Notes under the pieces: generated by a model | What the model was told of the DNA's origin: nothing | The model's input: only the letters and a program-made list of their open reading frames with translations | Database searches by the model: none | Part shown: one piece after another, positions 1 through 11,211 of the stretch | Numbering within the stretch: the first letter of the stretch is position 1 | Layout: the number at the start of each line of letters is the position of its first letter | Source: Micropterix aruncella | Lineage: Eukaryota; Arthropoda; Insecta; Lepidoptera; Micropterigidae | Reading direction: 5' to 3' | Length of the DNA stretch: 64,000 nucleotides | NCBI GenBank assembly: GCA_944548615.1 | Contig: OX155955.1 | Location: 12,812,027 to 12,876,026, forward strand | Program-made: the position numbers and the translations under genes

Positions 1-269
1 CAATTGAGACGAATTAAGCGAAAAAATAAAAAATTAAACTATTGATCACTTTGGCAAAGCCGTTTTCTAAATGAAAGTGACATTACGAAATCATTCAAAT
101 TTCGAATGCTACCAAATTTAAAATATGATACAATTGGCTGAGTTTGTTATCAGTTATTATTTTGTGTTTCTTTTTTATTATCTTTCATTATCCTGTATTA
201 AGATGAATTTTCTTGTAATTATGTCAATGAGCCATCACACAAAAAAATAACACTTTAATTATTGACTTT
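1..269. other. AT-rich flank, nothing recognised
   Basis: No reading frame, repeat or RNA gene recognised. It is the left flank of the LTR element. The few bases before the LTR (ACTTT) would be one copy of its target-site duplication, but the other copy falls in the assembly gap. Confidence 0.5.
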
Positions 270-857
270 TGTAGGAGCCCTCGGCCCTACATACCCACAA
301 CAAAAAAGTCAATTTCACAGAACAGAAAACTGCAGACTCGCTCATACTTGCACGCGCAGCTGCAGTTAATTTCCAGCTAAATTTGGCAAATATTGCCCAG
401 GTTAGCGACACATGCGTCGCCCCACTCGTAGCTATTGCATCACCGATCTCCCTATAAAACGCAGTACATTGCATTCGATCATTATCATTCCTTTGCTGGT
501 CAAGTACACCTACACACCTCTACACATCATTCCTTTGGCAGGCAGTTGCCCTTCTACATCATTACTTCGGCAGACAGTTACCGCGCTCTGCACATCGTCC
601 CCTCAGTGGACAGATATCTCGACTACACACTTCGCTCCTCGACTACACACGGACCACCACGGCTTCACCTCGCGCCCAAACTACAACACAACGGCGAACA
701 CGACTCAAGGCGTTAAGAACTGGCGACTTCGACTCACTTCTGAATAAACTCTTCTACACGGACATATACGACTCTCATTAACGGAGCAACCTTCATGATG
801 AGAACCACCCTTCACTCACAATCAATTGGAGTCTAGTGAAGGGTGGCCATTCTCACA
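270..857 (+). repeat. 5' LTR
   Basis: Runs from TGTAGGAGCC to ...TCTCACA, directly before the primer-binding site. It holds a TATA box (TATAAAA, 453-459) and a polyadenylation signal (AATAAA, 743-748), so U3, R and U5 can be placed roughly. A perfect 12-bp stem (805-816 with 835-846, 18-nt loop) sits close to its 3' end. The first ~408 bp are repeated at 2865. Confidence 0.85.
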
Positions 858-858
858 T

Positions 859-876
859 TGGTGACCCACGACGTTT
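859..876 (+). other. Putative primer-binding site
   Basis: TGGTGACCC follows one base after the LTR-terminal CA. It resembles the complement of a tRNA-Trp 3' end with one extra base. A second, looser copy (TTGGTGAACCCGAC) lies about 36 bp further on. Confidence 0.5.
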
Positions 877-1109
877 GACACGAACACGCTCACATTGGTG
901 AACCCGACTTTGGACATAACGCACCTTCAATACGCACCTTCAACAACACGCCTACGCCTTCACGCCTAAACCTCCACGTCGGAATCCTTCAAACTACAGC
1001 CCCGACACTGAAAAGGACACGCCGTTCACTCTCCTTCAACTTCAAAAGCCGCTGAACACGCCTTCCTCAAACCTCCGCACACACAGCGACTTCGCACTAT
1101 AAAATCGAA

Positions 1110-1199
1110 ATGGGCGGACAACAGAGCAAGGACGAGGCAGTCATCGAAATCGAAGAAGAAATCGCCCGACCCCACATACAACAGATACAAGCAGTATAA
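1110..1199 (+). pseudogene. Short gag-like start in the LTR element
   Basis: A 29-codon frame beginning MGGQQSK follows the leader of the LTR element at the position expected for gag. Glycine at position 2 with a serine at position 6 resembles an N-myristoylation signal. The frame stops after 29 codons and no capsid or zinc-knuckle sequence follows, so I read it as the remnant of a truncated gag. A chance frame cannot be excluded. Confidence 0.3.
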
Positions 1200-2852
1200 C
1201 CAGCACAAGACCAAAGGAATGATCCTTGCTACGCATGACCACCAACTACAATATGCATTCTCCAACATCGGTCATGCCTAGCAAGTAAAACAATAAAACG
1301 CATAACGACTCAGCGAAACACGACACCACACAAGCCTCTCAGCGCAAATAAACAGCCAAACGACGGACGACCGGTGCCACTACAAAACGACAACGACGCA
1401 AAAGCAGACGAAATTCCTGCTCGATTAATAAAAATGCAGACATTGCATCGACCGCGGAAGCAAATTTCCCGCAACGCATTCGCAAGTACTTCTACCAGTA
1501 AGCAGTAAGCAAGTACTCACGCGACTTATTTAAAAATATACTCGGCACCTACAATCAACGAACACACAACCTCGGTCATGGCTAAACGACATTATCAGCA
1601 CGCGCAATTACCAACGCCACATTCATACAGCACTTATCTCGGATAAAAACAACGAACGCTAACGAATTTTATAAAAACAACGATGTGCGGCCCTGAGGAC
1701 TTGTACAGGCGAAACCGTCATTGATACACTCTCAGGTAAAATCCTACGAAAGGAAGTCGTCACAATCGCTTCACACTCTTCACCGGACAGCAGTAAGACG
1801 TTTTCTGCAGCTTAATGACCTGCAGGCGCAACATCCGGGAGAATGGCACTTAGGTCCAGTATAGACTAACAGCTGACCAAGGACACTATCGGCCTAAATG
1901 CCTTCTCAATCACAATTTCAATCGATAAACACACTACGAAACGGAAACAACCACGCAGCGGAAGAATATCAACATCGAAAACGCAAAACGGATGGAACTC
2001 ACACTCCACAGCATTCATACCCGATCACAAAAAATCAAAGCTACAACCAACCTCAAAAAAACAACAATGGACTACGCTAATCAGCACGCTGAAGCCGACT
2101 CACCCACAAAAATTACAAAACGCCGAGAATAGACGGTATAGCGAAACCACTCATTCAAAGCGTAAAATCGGCGATATTATCCCACTTGCAACAACAGAAG
2201 CGATTCCCACACAACACGCATGGATACGACGTCATAGTCGAAGCAATTTGGAAGTCGACCGAATGGTTTAGCGACTCACTGACTAAAACCACCGAACTGT
2301 ACGACCTCATTCGCAGAAGCAAGGCGCCGCACTCCAAAACAGCTACTATCGGAAATCTTCAACTTCAAGACCGGAAGTCCACACGAATGCGCAACAAACA
2401 AACAATGGACTTCAGACGTCACGCGCGCGAAATTACTCAGATTGCATTCTTATCGCGCTAAATTATTATTAATTCATATGCTCCACATTTTTTTAAGCCG
2501 CGCGAATCATTTTTATCGTTCGGCGCGTAACATATTGCATTGTATTCACTCGTTTCACGTCCAGCGAATTTTATTATGTCAGCGTCTATACTAACCATTG
2601 TCCATTGTATTCATTTATTTTTCCTTATTGTCAACATTTTATAACAGCGCCAGTTTTTAACACATTGTAACGAAATGCCTTCGATACTCATAACAACATA
2701 CGGTTCTCAAACTGTCAAACACTCGCATAAAAACATACGATTCCCAAACTTTCGCGAACACAACTTCACACACACTTTTAATTGTCACACTCCGATTTTT
2801 TTGACACTTTGTCGTGAAGACCTTCCATATTGTCATACGCAAGCCCTTCACT

Positions 2853-2861
2853 AGGGGGGAG
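2853..2861 (+). other. Polypurine tract of the LTR element
   Basis: AGGGGGGAG lies four bases before the TGTAGGAGCC start of the second LTR, the expected place for plus-strand priming. Confidence 0.7.
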
Positions 2862-2864
2862 CCA

Positions 2865-3272
2865 TGTAGGAGCCCTCGGCCCTACATACCCACAACAAAA
2901 AAGTCAATTTCACAGAACAGAAAACTGCAGACTCGCTCATACTTGCACGCGCAGCTGCAGTTAATTTCCAGCTAAATTTGGCAAATATTGCCCAGGTTAG
3001 CGACACATGCGTCGCCCCACTCGTAGCTATTGCATCACCGATCTCCCTATAAAACGCAGTACATTGCATTCGATCATTATCATTCCTTTGCTGGTCAAGT
3101 ACACCTACACACCTCTACACATCATTCCTTTGGCAGGCAGTTGCCCTTCTACATCATTACTTCGGCAGACAGTTACCGCGCTCTGCACATCGTCCCCTCA
3201 GTGGACAGATATCTCGACTACACACTTCGCTCCTCGACTACACACGGACCACCACGGCTTCACCTCGCGCCC
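2865..3272 (+). repeat. 3' LTR (visible part)
   Basis: Repeats the first ~408 bp of the 5' LTR, including the TATA box, with almost no differences by eye. It then runs into the N run, so the right terminus and target-site duplication cannot be checked. Confidence 0.85.
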
Positions 3273-3472
3273 NNNNNNNNNNNNNNNNNNNNNNNNNNNN
3301 NNNNNNNNNNNNNNNNNNNNNNNNNNNNNNNNNNNNNNNNNNNNNNNNNNNNNNNNNNNNNNNNNNNNNNNNNNNNNNNNNNNNNNNNNNNNNNNNNNNN
3401 NNNNNNNNNNNNNNNNNNNNNNNNNNNNNNNNNNNNNNNNNNNNNNNNNNNNNNNNNNNNNNNNNNNNNNNN
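3273..3472. other. Assembly gap (200 N)
   Basis: Exactly 200 undetermined bases within the 3' LTR. A round number suggests an arbitrary gap size. The missing part includes the LTR end and possibly the first exon of the cysteine-rich gene that follows. Confidence 0.99.
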
Positions 3473-3635
3473 CTAGTTAGGTGGGCACTGACCATTTGCT
3501 ACATTTGCGTGTAAATTTTTTCCGAGTTACTTTATAACATTGGTAATAATGTGGCTATATGTATAAAAAAATGAATAAAGTACTAAATAAATAAATAAAA
3601 TAAATAAATTCATTATTTATTATATTTATTTTCAG

Positions 3636-3851
3636 ATCGTCATTTTGTGTCACGTTCTTGTGACAGAAGCTGCCCTCGGTTGCCTCCAGTGTCACAATTC
3701 GTTGAAGGTTCAGTGTATTGGAAAGTCGACCATCATGTCATGTGGACAGCAATGGCCTACACAGCCTATGAAAATCGAGTGCCCTGCCGGTACTTTCTGC
3801 GACATCAACCAGCTTCCGTGGTGTGGTGCTGACTACAAACCATTGTGCTAA
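3636..3851 (+). CDS. Secreted eight-cysteine peptide, copy A (last exon)
   Basis: Exon opened by a splice acceptor (TTTATTTTCAG, ends 3635) and closed by TAA at 3849-3851. The frame starts IVILCHVLVTEA, the hydrophobic end of a signal peptide, and continues into a mature peptide of about 59 residues. Eight cysteines of the mature peptide are spaced C-x2-C-x7-C-x8-C-x12-C-x5-C-x7-C-x7-C, with the family motif CPAGTFCDINQLPWC. A polyadenylation signal (AATAAA, 3871-3876) follows the stop by about 20 bp. By comparison with copies B and C the first exon should encode roughly a dozen residues. I find no match upstream on visible sequence, so it is in the gap, further left, or was lost when the LTR element inserted. 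The CPxGTFC core faintly recalls peritrophin-type chitin-binding domains, but the spacing does not fit well; function unknown. Confidence 0.75.
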   Translation: MVILCHVLVTEAALGCLQCHNSLKVQCIGKSTIMSCGQQWPTQPMKIECPAGTFCDINQLPWCGADYKPLC

Positions 3852-4089
3852 TTAAAATGTATATACTTCCAATAAATACTTTATAATTCACTAAGTTATA
3901 ATAACATACAATAGTAATGATAAGTTTTATTTGCAGTGGAATGAAAAATAGACAAGAATAATTTCACACCAGACCAGCACCAGCACATTCTAGAAAAATG
4001 TAGCTTGGTAAATCACACTATCTTCAACACGTAAGGTGGATTATCTTTGTCTCCGTCATAATTATCATTGATTATATAGAGTATTAGTT

Positions 4090-4590
4090 TGCTCAGTGCC
4101 ACAAAAACGTTTTCGCAGCCCTCCTACGCCGGCGATATGCAAGAGGCGCTGATAAGATTGTCCGGGGAAACTATGTGTTGAATGTTATTGTTATCATTGG
4201 TTAAAACCAATGATACCAATAACATTAAATTATTAGTGCCATATATGGCACTTTTGTATAGGCTGATTACATAACAGAAATAATACGGAGATATTAGAAT
4301 ACCATTTATTAATCTATTTGATAATTGAAGCGCGTAATTATAGACATATTAAAACCTGTATATCAATTTAAAATTACAATGTTTATGTAAATAATATTAA
4401 AATAATAAGAGGTACGATTTTAAGATTCATTTTTAATTACATAATCATTTTATTTTGAGATAATATAGGTACAGTAACGGCGTTATTAGAACGCCATCTA
4501 TTAGGCTAATTAACATAAGAGAAGATTAACCAATGTTTGGAACTATGACTGCCATCTACACGTTGCGTTTCGTTCCAGAACATAGTACGA
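4090..4590. repeat. Interspersed repeat, related to 26275-26720
   Basis: Shares a series of blocks in order with 26275-26720: GCGCTGATA, ATTATTAGTGCCAT, TAGGCTGATTACATAACAGA, then ATAAGAGAAGATTA and TGCCATCTA near the end. No frame of note. A non-autonomous element of unknown class; boundaries approximate. Confidence 0.6.
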
Positions 4591-5018
4591 AATTGAGCAA
4601 TTTAATACCATTTATAACAATGGACATATTTAGTAACAATGCTCGTTAGAGAATGCGGTAAAGCGGAAAGGTAAAGCGGAAACCAAGCACAGAAGTAGAG
4701 AATGCGGTAAAGGTAAAGCGGAAACCAAGCACAACCATTTTAAGTCTTTGTAGTCTTTATTTACATCAGTCTTTGCATCAGTTTTCTGATATAGATACAG
4801 TTGACATAGTCCAATATCAAGATATCAATATCAAGATATCAAGTCCAACATCAAGTCCAATATCAATTCATTAACTTCTAGGATTGTATATAAAAGGAGG
4901 AAATTTCGTCAAAATTATTTTTATATAATTTCAATTATAAACTTAAAATAATTAAAATTAATTTTTGCCATATAAGAAACCAAACTTATTATTATGCAAA
5001 GATATCAAAAATTAAACT

Positions 5019-5225
5019 GTATATATTTTGTCCGCTCGGAGCGCAGACCGTCCAGGAGCACCAGAGGATTGATTCCCAGGGGAGACTGGTTGACCCAGTG
5101 TCCTACCCAGGCTCGCACCCCATGCGTGGAGGCCATCGGATGGGTGTTGACCCGTGAGTGTGACCGACCCTGAAACAGAATGGGTCTTCGTGGCCAACTC
5201 AGCAAGGGCCCATTAGCTCCCAACC
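5019..5225 (+). repeat. Repeat family R, right-hand part
   Basis: The stretch with GCGCAGACCGTCCAGGAG, GGTTGACCCAGTGTCC and CCATGCGTGGAGGCC recurs at about 14920-15025 and, inverted, at 33000-33110. A divergent relative is at 58660-58870. No protein recognised. Probably the end of an interspersed element. Confidence 0.7.
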
Positions 5226-5600
5226 TGGTGACACATCCTGGTGACAGACTGGTGCCAGCATCCTGATACCGGCATCCCGGTTTTAACCTATTGCCAGCAT
5301 CCTGGAGTCGTCCTGGCACTAATATCCTTGTGCCAAAGTGGTGACAGCATCCTGGTACCGGAATCCTACTTTTAACCTTGTGTCAACATCTTGAAGAGCC
5401 GGTCTGGCACTAGCATCCTGGGACCAAACTGGTGCCAATATCCTAGTACCGGCCCGGCATCCTTGTTTTAACTTGGTGTCAGCATTTTAGAGAGCCAGCT
5501 TGACACCATCATTCTTGCGCCAAACTGGTGCCAGCATCCTAAGCCGGCATCCTAGAGTTCTATCCCGATGCTAGCACCCTGGAGTCAGGGTGCTAGCACC
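5221..5600. repeat. Degenerate minisatellite, ~90-96 bp unit
   Basis: ACTGGTGCCAGCATCCTGG-type units begin near 5248, 5336, 5428 and 5524 (spacing about 88, 92 and 96). Each has a CCGGCATCC block and a TTTTAACCT block, and the first three also have a TCTGGCACTAGCATCC-like block. About three and a half diverged copies directly after repeat R. Confidence 0.7.
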
Positions 5601-5610
5601 AGGTTAGCAC

Positions 5611-6690
5611 CCCCCTCCCCTTTTTGTATCGCATTTTGTATGAAGGAAATGTATCGAATGTATTGTATATTAAGCAAACCGTCAGTTTTACTCATACTTT
5701 TACTTTTACTCGCATGTCTCATATAGAAATCGGTTCTTAGAATAACAAAAAATATATATTCTCCACCGGTCAAATTGACCGATCGCGGTAGGTAGGACAC
5801 ACAAAAAATATTTCTTTGCAAAAAAAAAGAAAAAACTAGAAGTAAATGCTGAAGAATACAATGTATGCATATTTTAAGAAAAGTCGTATAGTTTAATAGC
5901 GATTCTATAACGTTTAAATATGGGTAAATTGTACACAAGTTTGATAAAGGTCAATTTGACCGGTAATGGTAGGTTTAATTGTTAAAATGAAAAAAAAAAA
6001 TTAAAAAAATATTCTTTCCAGCTGCGTTTTGACCTTTCTACGATACAATGGTATGTAATTTGAATAAATATAACGCAGTTTGTTTACATTTATACATTTT
6101 AACATATTAAAATGATTCAAAGAAATATTAGTAAAATAATGAGACCCTAAAACACCCTGAAACAGGTATCGGGGACATTTAAAACTGGCTAACAATAGCA
6201 TTCGTTGAATTGCAAATTAAAATGTATGTATTTATTATATGACAAAATATTGTGAATCTGCTAAAAGCTTCGGGTGATGGTTTTGTGAGAAATCGCGAAT
6301 AGATTTATTATTAGCAATGACTTCCTTGTGTCTTCTCGTCCCCTAGTGAAAATGAATTTATTTCTTATTTATCGTTCTTGCTCTTATTAGTCTCATTCTA
6401 TAATAAAATAATTTTAGGGTTGAATAATATAATGTTTACTACAGTCAAGATTAAGGGGTGCTTGATGATATGTCCCCATGGTGAGCATTTCCTTTGTACC
6501 CAGTCAAAATTTTGGAATAAATAGTCAAATATTTCATTTTTAAACCTACCAGCAATCATTTATATATTGTCAGTTAAGGAAACAAATAATTATTTCAAAA
6601 ACAATTTCTCAGTTGTATAATGATTCAGTCTCAATTTTGGTGACCTCGAAAATACTACTTTGGAAATGCTCGTTTAGGCAATTACCACCG
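5611..6690. other. AT-rich spacer, no gene seen
   Basis: Nothing coding recognised. Two near-palindromes of the same sequence, GGTCAAATTGACC (near 5768) and GGTCAATTTGACC (near 5949), are each followed by a GGTAGGT motif, about 180 bp apart. Confidence 0.4.
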
Positions 6691-6699
6691 TTTAAAAAA

Positions 6700-6832
6700 G
6701 AATACTAGTGTCGGCCTTTGATCTTTTCAAAATGCCACCGACGAGTCAGGGTTGTTACTTTCCTGCGGGCGGTAGGTATTATTCCTAATTATAAAGAGCT
6801 TCGATAGCGTAAAGTCGCCGTCTCACCGCAAA
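6700..6832 (+). repeat. Inverted repeat, left arm
   Basis: GAATACTAGTG...GAGTCAGGGTTGTTACTTTCCTG...CTTCGATAGCGTAAA is present in reverse complement at 8911-9048 with modest divergence. A C homopolymer (6846-6864) follows. The arms bracket exon 2 of cysteine-rich copy B. Confidence 0.7.
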
Positions 6833-6922
6833 CGGGGGCAGATTACCCCCCCCCCCCCCCCCCCACCCCACAATCCATTTTTGCTCTGTTTGTTGCCACA
6901 CTGGCTCCTACTATGTGCTATA

Positions 6923-7081
6923 AGGCCGGGAATACACGTCCGATTTTTTCTATACGACAGTCGGATCCGATAGTCTAATCAGACTATCGGAAGGCGCTCT
7001 TGCTTTATATTGGTTTGATCATTCAATACACGTCCGATCCGATAGTCGAATCGGATCGGATCGGACGTGTATTGCCGGCCT
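6923..7081. mobile_element. MITE with ~22-bp terminal inverted repeats
   Basis: The ends AGGCCGGGAATACACGTCC and its complement GGACGTGTATTGCCGGCCT differ at one position. TA flanks both sides, consistent with a TA target duplication. 159 bp, with further internal inverted GATAGTC / GACTATC blocks and no coding capacity. Tc1/mariner-type mobilisation is inferred from the TA only. Confidence 0.75.
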
Positions 7082-7303
7082 TACTTGTATACTGGCACCT
7101 CTGATTAACGATTGAGTGTACGGAAATAATTTCTTTGATGTAGAACATTAGATTTCAAATTGTTTTTTTTTCCACTATTTCAATTTTCCCTTTGTAAAAT
7201 AATTATATACAAAATTGTCTCGGGATAAGTTTACTTCAGCACCACGAAGTATAATGATTCTAGCGATAACTTATATATTATAACGTAAAATTAACCAGTC
7301 ACA

Positions 7304-9880
7304 CTAAAATCCGCATAGCGGTGTGTGTTCTTCTTTACAAAATGGCAGTTGGTTGACGTCACAAAAAGTACCTTTTGGACACTGAATCATAATCGCAGTG
7401 TTTAAGCAATGCATAACAACAGTCTTTGTAAGGCACTTCATGTGGACAGCATTGCACTGATTGCATCCCACACGGGCTTCACTCACAAGAATTTGGCCGA
7501 GGAATAAAATCTGAAATAACGAAAAACTATTATACGACTAAATAGAAAGAGTAAAGCAAGATAGCATAATTTCGCCTACGCTATCCACCAATGCTATGTT
7601 CAAAATCCTCAATAATAATTGGAATAGGAAAGTCGTTAATAAATGGAGTTTTTTCTAATGGAAAACGCGCATTATTCACGTAAATTATGATATTTTTAAT
7701 TCATAGATACGTGTAAACGATCCCTCAACCAAGGAAACCAATATGATGGTTGAAATTTTTTATAAAGAAAAATATTTATATGTAAACTTTCATGTTTTAT
7801 TTTATTATATTTTATTCAGTGTTACAGGCTCATAAATTAGGCATAATATTATTAACTTAGTATCAGTTAATCACTAGTTTCCACATATTACATAATGCAG
7901 CATTTTCTTCAGCAATTAAATCAATTAAACGTTACAAGATTTACCAAAATTTTAAAAAGAATAATTAAAATATTTAAAAATGAAGAGAAATAGCAATATA
8001 CTTATTTTTACGCGTTGGTTAGCGTTGTTGCGTTGCTTTGCACAGCAGAGTAATTTACAAAAAAGCAATTCGCCCGTTTTATCCCATAGAATAGTAGCAA
8101 TTATCAATAGGTACTTATTGCCTATACCTGGACCAATATACCTGAGTCATATTCTGATATTCTGTAAACAAAATTAGATCACCGATATAAACAAACGCTT
8201 ACGTTGTTACGTAAGTACAAAATTGGCGGAAACTCGAATGAGATAAATATGCAAATCTTTTAACCGCTGGAATGCTAATACCACTTGGTGCCAATACTAA
8301 TCGGTGGTTTCTTTCTGTAGCGATAATTCGCGAGTGGCCGATCTCCATATTTATACAATTATGCAATTATATGCGAAAAAACGCATTCATTTAATAAGCC
8401 ACCGTTATACATTAGTAAGTGTGCACTAACACCCCCTACAAACAAATTTCCGAGGGTTAAGAAACATGCCATCGTGACTTACGTTCCCATAGCTGGCTCT
8501 ATTACCTTCTTCGCACATAATGCAACGTTGCCTCTTCTTTGTTCTATCACAGGATACCACTACAGTGTAATCAGAACCAATGTTAATTAAATCTTTTTTA
8601 GTTAGCTTTCGCCATTTTTATTTTTATTTTATTTAAATATTTTATATAAATATTTTTTTGTGGAATTAAAATTAGGTTTTTATCAATAATTTTGACATAA
8701 GGCATAATATTCATCTTTAAATTTTATATATGAATAACTAAACTTACCATAATTAAGTATACAATTTAGTTAAATTATACAATGTAATTTATATGTAAAA
8801 CTATTTAATGAGACAATAAAGATAAAAATAAAGTGTCCACCAAACGAACGAGGGCGATGAGTGGGAATGCGATACATAACGAACGCTGCTCCGGGCAACA
8901 GAACGCCCAGCGAGACGTCGCGACTTGTTTACGCTATCGAAGCTATTTATAGTTTTAGTAATAATTCCTACTGCCCCCAGGAAAGTAACAACCCTGACTC
9001 AACGGAGGCATTTTAAATAGATCAAGGTGCTGTGTCACTAGTATTCCTAATTACATTGTGGCAGCCCTGGATCTAGTAGGGGGGGGGGGGGGCAAGCCGG
9101 GGGGGGGGGGTGGCTGCCCCAGGCAGCAATTAAAGATCACCTATTTAGAAAAACCGTGTTTCACTAAAGCGCTTAGCTTCCAGGGTGCGTCGTATTATCC
9201 ATTGCTCATATGATTTTGGAACCTATCCTGATTTTTGAACGCGTGTGCAGTATGTGAGATGTCTCTAATTCGCGTTGGATTTTTTTGTTAACACCTACTT
9301 TTTCAAGCTTGTCACTATATTTATTAGTTGATGTGCTTATAGATTCCTTCGCAGAAAGGAAACCTCGATGTGTAAAGCTGTAGCAAGATTAGATAGTAAA
9401 ATTTGCTGGGAGTAAAGATTGAAGATGTGTGTAAAGCCTGGCTTGTGCATTGTCTACACTGATTGTATGCATTCTATTTTAGTCACACATAAGGAAAAGT
9501 TGTTAGCAAATAGGTAATAAAGAGTACACATTCATTTAATGTTTCATATAACTCGGTACAAAAACCCCACCCAGTATATTTGTTTTATGAGTTTTTTCAA
9601 TCATTTATCTCAAAAGCTATTGGAGGGGCGCCAATGTCAAGTTTTTGCTCCGGTTCGGCAAAATCGTAGATCAAAGAATTCACTGTGTAACCACAGTGTA
9701 ACCACTATGGTTGTAATCAGCTGCAACCTGCAAAACTGCACAACATTCTACGACGTATTTAAAATGGGACACAGCAATTATAAACGAAAAATTAAACAGT
9801 TCCACTATGGTCCATGCTTTCCAAAAAAAATATTTTAATTTACTTACCGAAAACAAAACAATGATTTTCGTTGAAGCCAT
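7304..9880 (-). CDS. Secreted eight-cysteine peptide, copy B (two exons)
   Basis: Exon 1 is 9848-9880 (ATG at 9880, donor GTAAGT) and exon 2 is 7304-7510 (acceptor TTATTTCAG, stop TAG). The spliced frame is 240 nt, 79 residues. The join is in phase 0 and falls inside the signal peptide: [11 protein letters not shown] + [12 protein letters not shown]. The mature peptide has eight cysteines, C-x2-C-x6-C-x8-C-x8-C-x5-C-x7-C-x7-C, with the motif [15 protein letters not shown] and the ending CGF. It therefore looks like a small secreted, disulphide-rich peptide of unknown function. A TATA box lies at 9961-9968. The ~2.3 kb intron carries a MITE and one arm of an inverted repeat. Copy A on the + strand is convergent with it; copy C is the closest relative. 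Confidence 0.82.
8264..8456. mobile_element. TTAA-flanked MITE
   Basis: TTAA at 8260-8263 and 8457-8460 brackets 193 bp with short imperfect termini (CCGCTGGAAT / complement of CGAGGG). A relative lies at about 24325-24514, sharing the block CTACAAACAAATTT-CGAGGG. TTAA duplication points to piggyBac-type mobilisation. It sits in the intron of cysteine-rich copy B. Confidence 0.55.
8911..9048 (-). repeat. Inverted repeat, right arm
   Basis: Reverse-complement partner of 6700-6832. Two G homopolymers (9079-9092 and 9099-9110) follow in a GC-rich hairpin context. Confidence 0.7.
9121..9835. other. Intronic sequence, nothing recognised
   Basis: Part of the intron of cysteine-rich copy B. The reading frames here show no recognisable protein. 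Confidence 0.4.
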
Positions 9881-9960
9881 TATTAATTTTCTTATAACTT
9901 TCGATCGATACACGCGGCTCTGGTAATCCAAAATAGTTTATTTTCTATTCCGTTTTGGTG

Positions 9961-9968
9961 CTTTTATA
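9961..9968 (-). promoter_or_regulatory. TATA box of cysteine-rich copy B
   Basis: On the minus strand CGAGTATAAAAGC lies about 80 bp upstream of the start codon. The same core and flank are conserved upstream of copy C, supporting function. Confidence 0.65.
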
Positions 9969-10570
9969 CTCGTGCGTAGAGAAAATTTAAGGTAAACATA
10001 CCAAATAATTATTTTTCGTAATCTGCAATAAAGCCTAATATCTAATCATAATATCTAAGCATAATATTTCGCTATCATTGCAGTTGTTATCGTTATCACT
10101 GGATTAAACACAGTTACAAGCGTCAATATAGCTTCCCGTTAAAATGCTTTAGAATTCTTTAGAAGTTAACATTCTTCTTCTTCTTCTTCTGGTTCGCCAC
10201 CAAACTTTTGCTATAATAATCATAGTATTCATTCAAATATAGTATTGATTGTATTCTTAAAATAGAATCAAAATATGTCCCAATATGTTATAATACGAGT
10301 ACTTAAGAATATATTGGAATATGTTAATTCGTGAAAAAAATATTTCAAAACGTATAAAAATCGAAGTGATTACATAATCACTTGAAACACAACAGAAAAA
10401 GAAATATATACTTACATAGTCAAAAATTAAAATACAAAAATGTGATCGCAGGCCTAGACCATAGACCAGACATAGACCAAATCAAACCACATCAGTCACA
10501 TAGACCAATCAGATAATATAAGAAAAGTAAAAACAGATCAACTTACAGAAAAAGTTCAAAATTTAAACAT

Positions 10571-11210
10571 TAATTTAATATAATTAAACTAGTATTATGA
10601 TGAAATTATGTACGTTTTTGTCCGGATACGAGTAAGGCAAATCGGAAACTTTTTTGCGACGGCAATATACTCGTACATTAAAATGTATGAATAATACAAC
10701 AAAATAAAAATAATACTGAAACCTAACGACAGAGAAGAACTTTACAAAAATTAGGTTTTTATTCTTTGCCAATTTTAATTATCCATAACCATTTTGTTAC
10801 GTAAACATATATGTTCATATATCTGACGCACCCGACGTTTATGCGATATTGCAAACGTTGTTTTCCAGGGTAGACTGAAGAGCTGTCAATCGTCTTTTTC
10901 GTTGTTCTGTTGGTAGGCGGCAAACTACTGCTCTTACTACCCGGATTATACCGGCGGTGGGCTATAATCTGGGTAGTAACAGCAGTTACTGGAGGTTTTC
11001 GAAGTTACCGATATTAGGAGAAACATTGTTGCACAACCTTATTGATGAGTTCAATCGCTAATTCCCTAACTCATGCGATAATACAGGTAATATGTGTGGA
11101 TTACCGACGAATCCATTTCATGTTGACATAGTCGCCCTGCCACAAACGTTCTAAGAGCAAGCTTGGGAAATTAAAGTTACTGCTGCCACATACTTATTTT
11201 TTTTTAAAGA
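10571..11210. other. No gene; one imperfect hairpin
   Basis: CTACCCGGATTATACC (near 10938) is partly mirrored by GGCTATAATCTGGGTAG (near 10959), forming a GC-rich hairpin at 10921-10990. Nothing coding recognised. Confidence 0.4.
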
Positions 11211-11211
11211 T

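Larger units (their letters stand above)
270..3272 (+). mobile_element. Non-autonomous LTR retrotransposon, 3' LTR cut by assembly gap
   Basis: Two near-identical direct repeats beginning TGTAGGAGCC start at 270 and 2865, with a purine tract just before the second and a primer-binding-like TGGTGACCC just after the first. This is the layout of an LTR retrotransposon. The ~2 kb interior has only short frames and no protease, reverse transcriptase or integrase that I can see, so it looks like a pol-less derivative depending on a helper. The primer site resembles the complement of a tRNA-Trp 3' end, as used by the CsRn1 branch of Ty3/Gypsy elements; that placement is inference. From the LTR length the element would end near 3452, inside the N run. 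Confidence 0.85.
7084..10570. repeat. Tandem segmental duplication, copy 1 (with gene B)
   Basis: Blocks 7089-7230, 7295-7540, 7600-7735, 7875-7935, 9830-10390 and 10440-10570 each have a collinear match in 15204-21130. The shared order, including both exons and the promoter of the cysteine-rich gene, shows an old tandem duplication later filled with unrelated insertions. Confidence 0.8.

Noticed and set aside
1898..2461. Frames of 60-91 residues inside the LTR element as genes
   Set aside because: No similarity to gag or pol motifs; probably chance frames in an element interior.
3007..3495. Reading frames running through the N run
   Set aside because: Most of their length is undetermined bases; the visible parts are the LTR.
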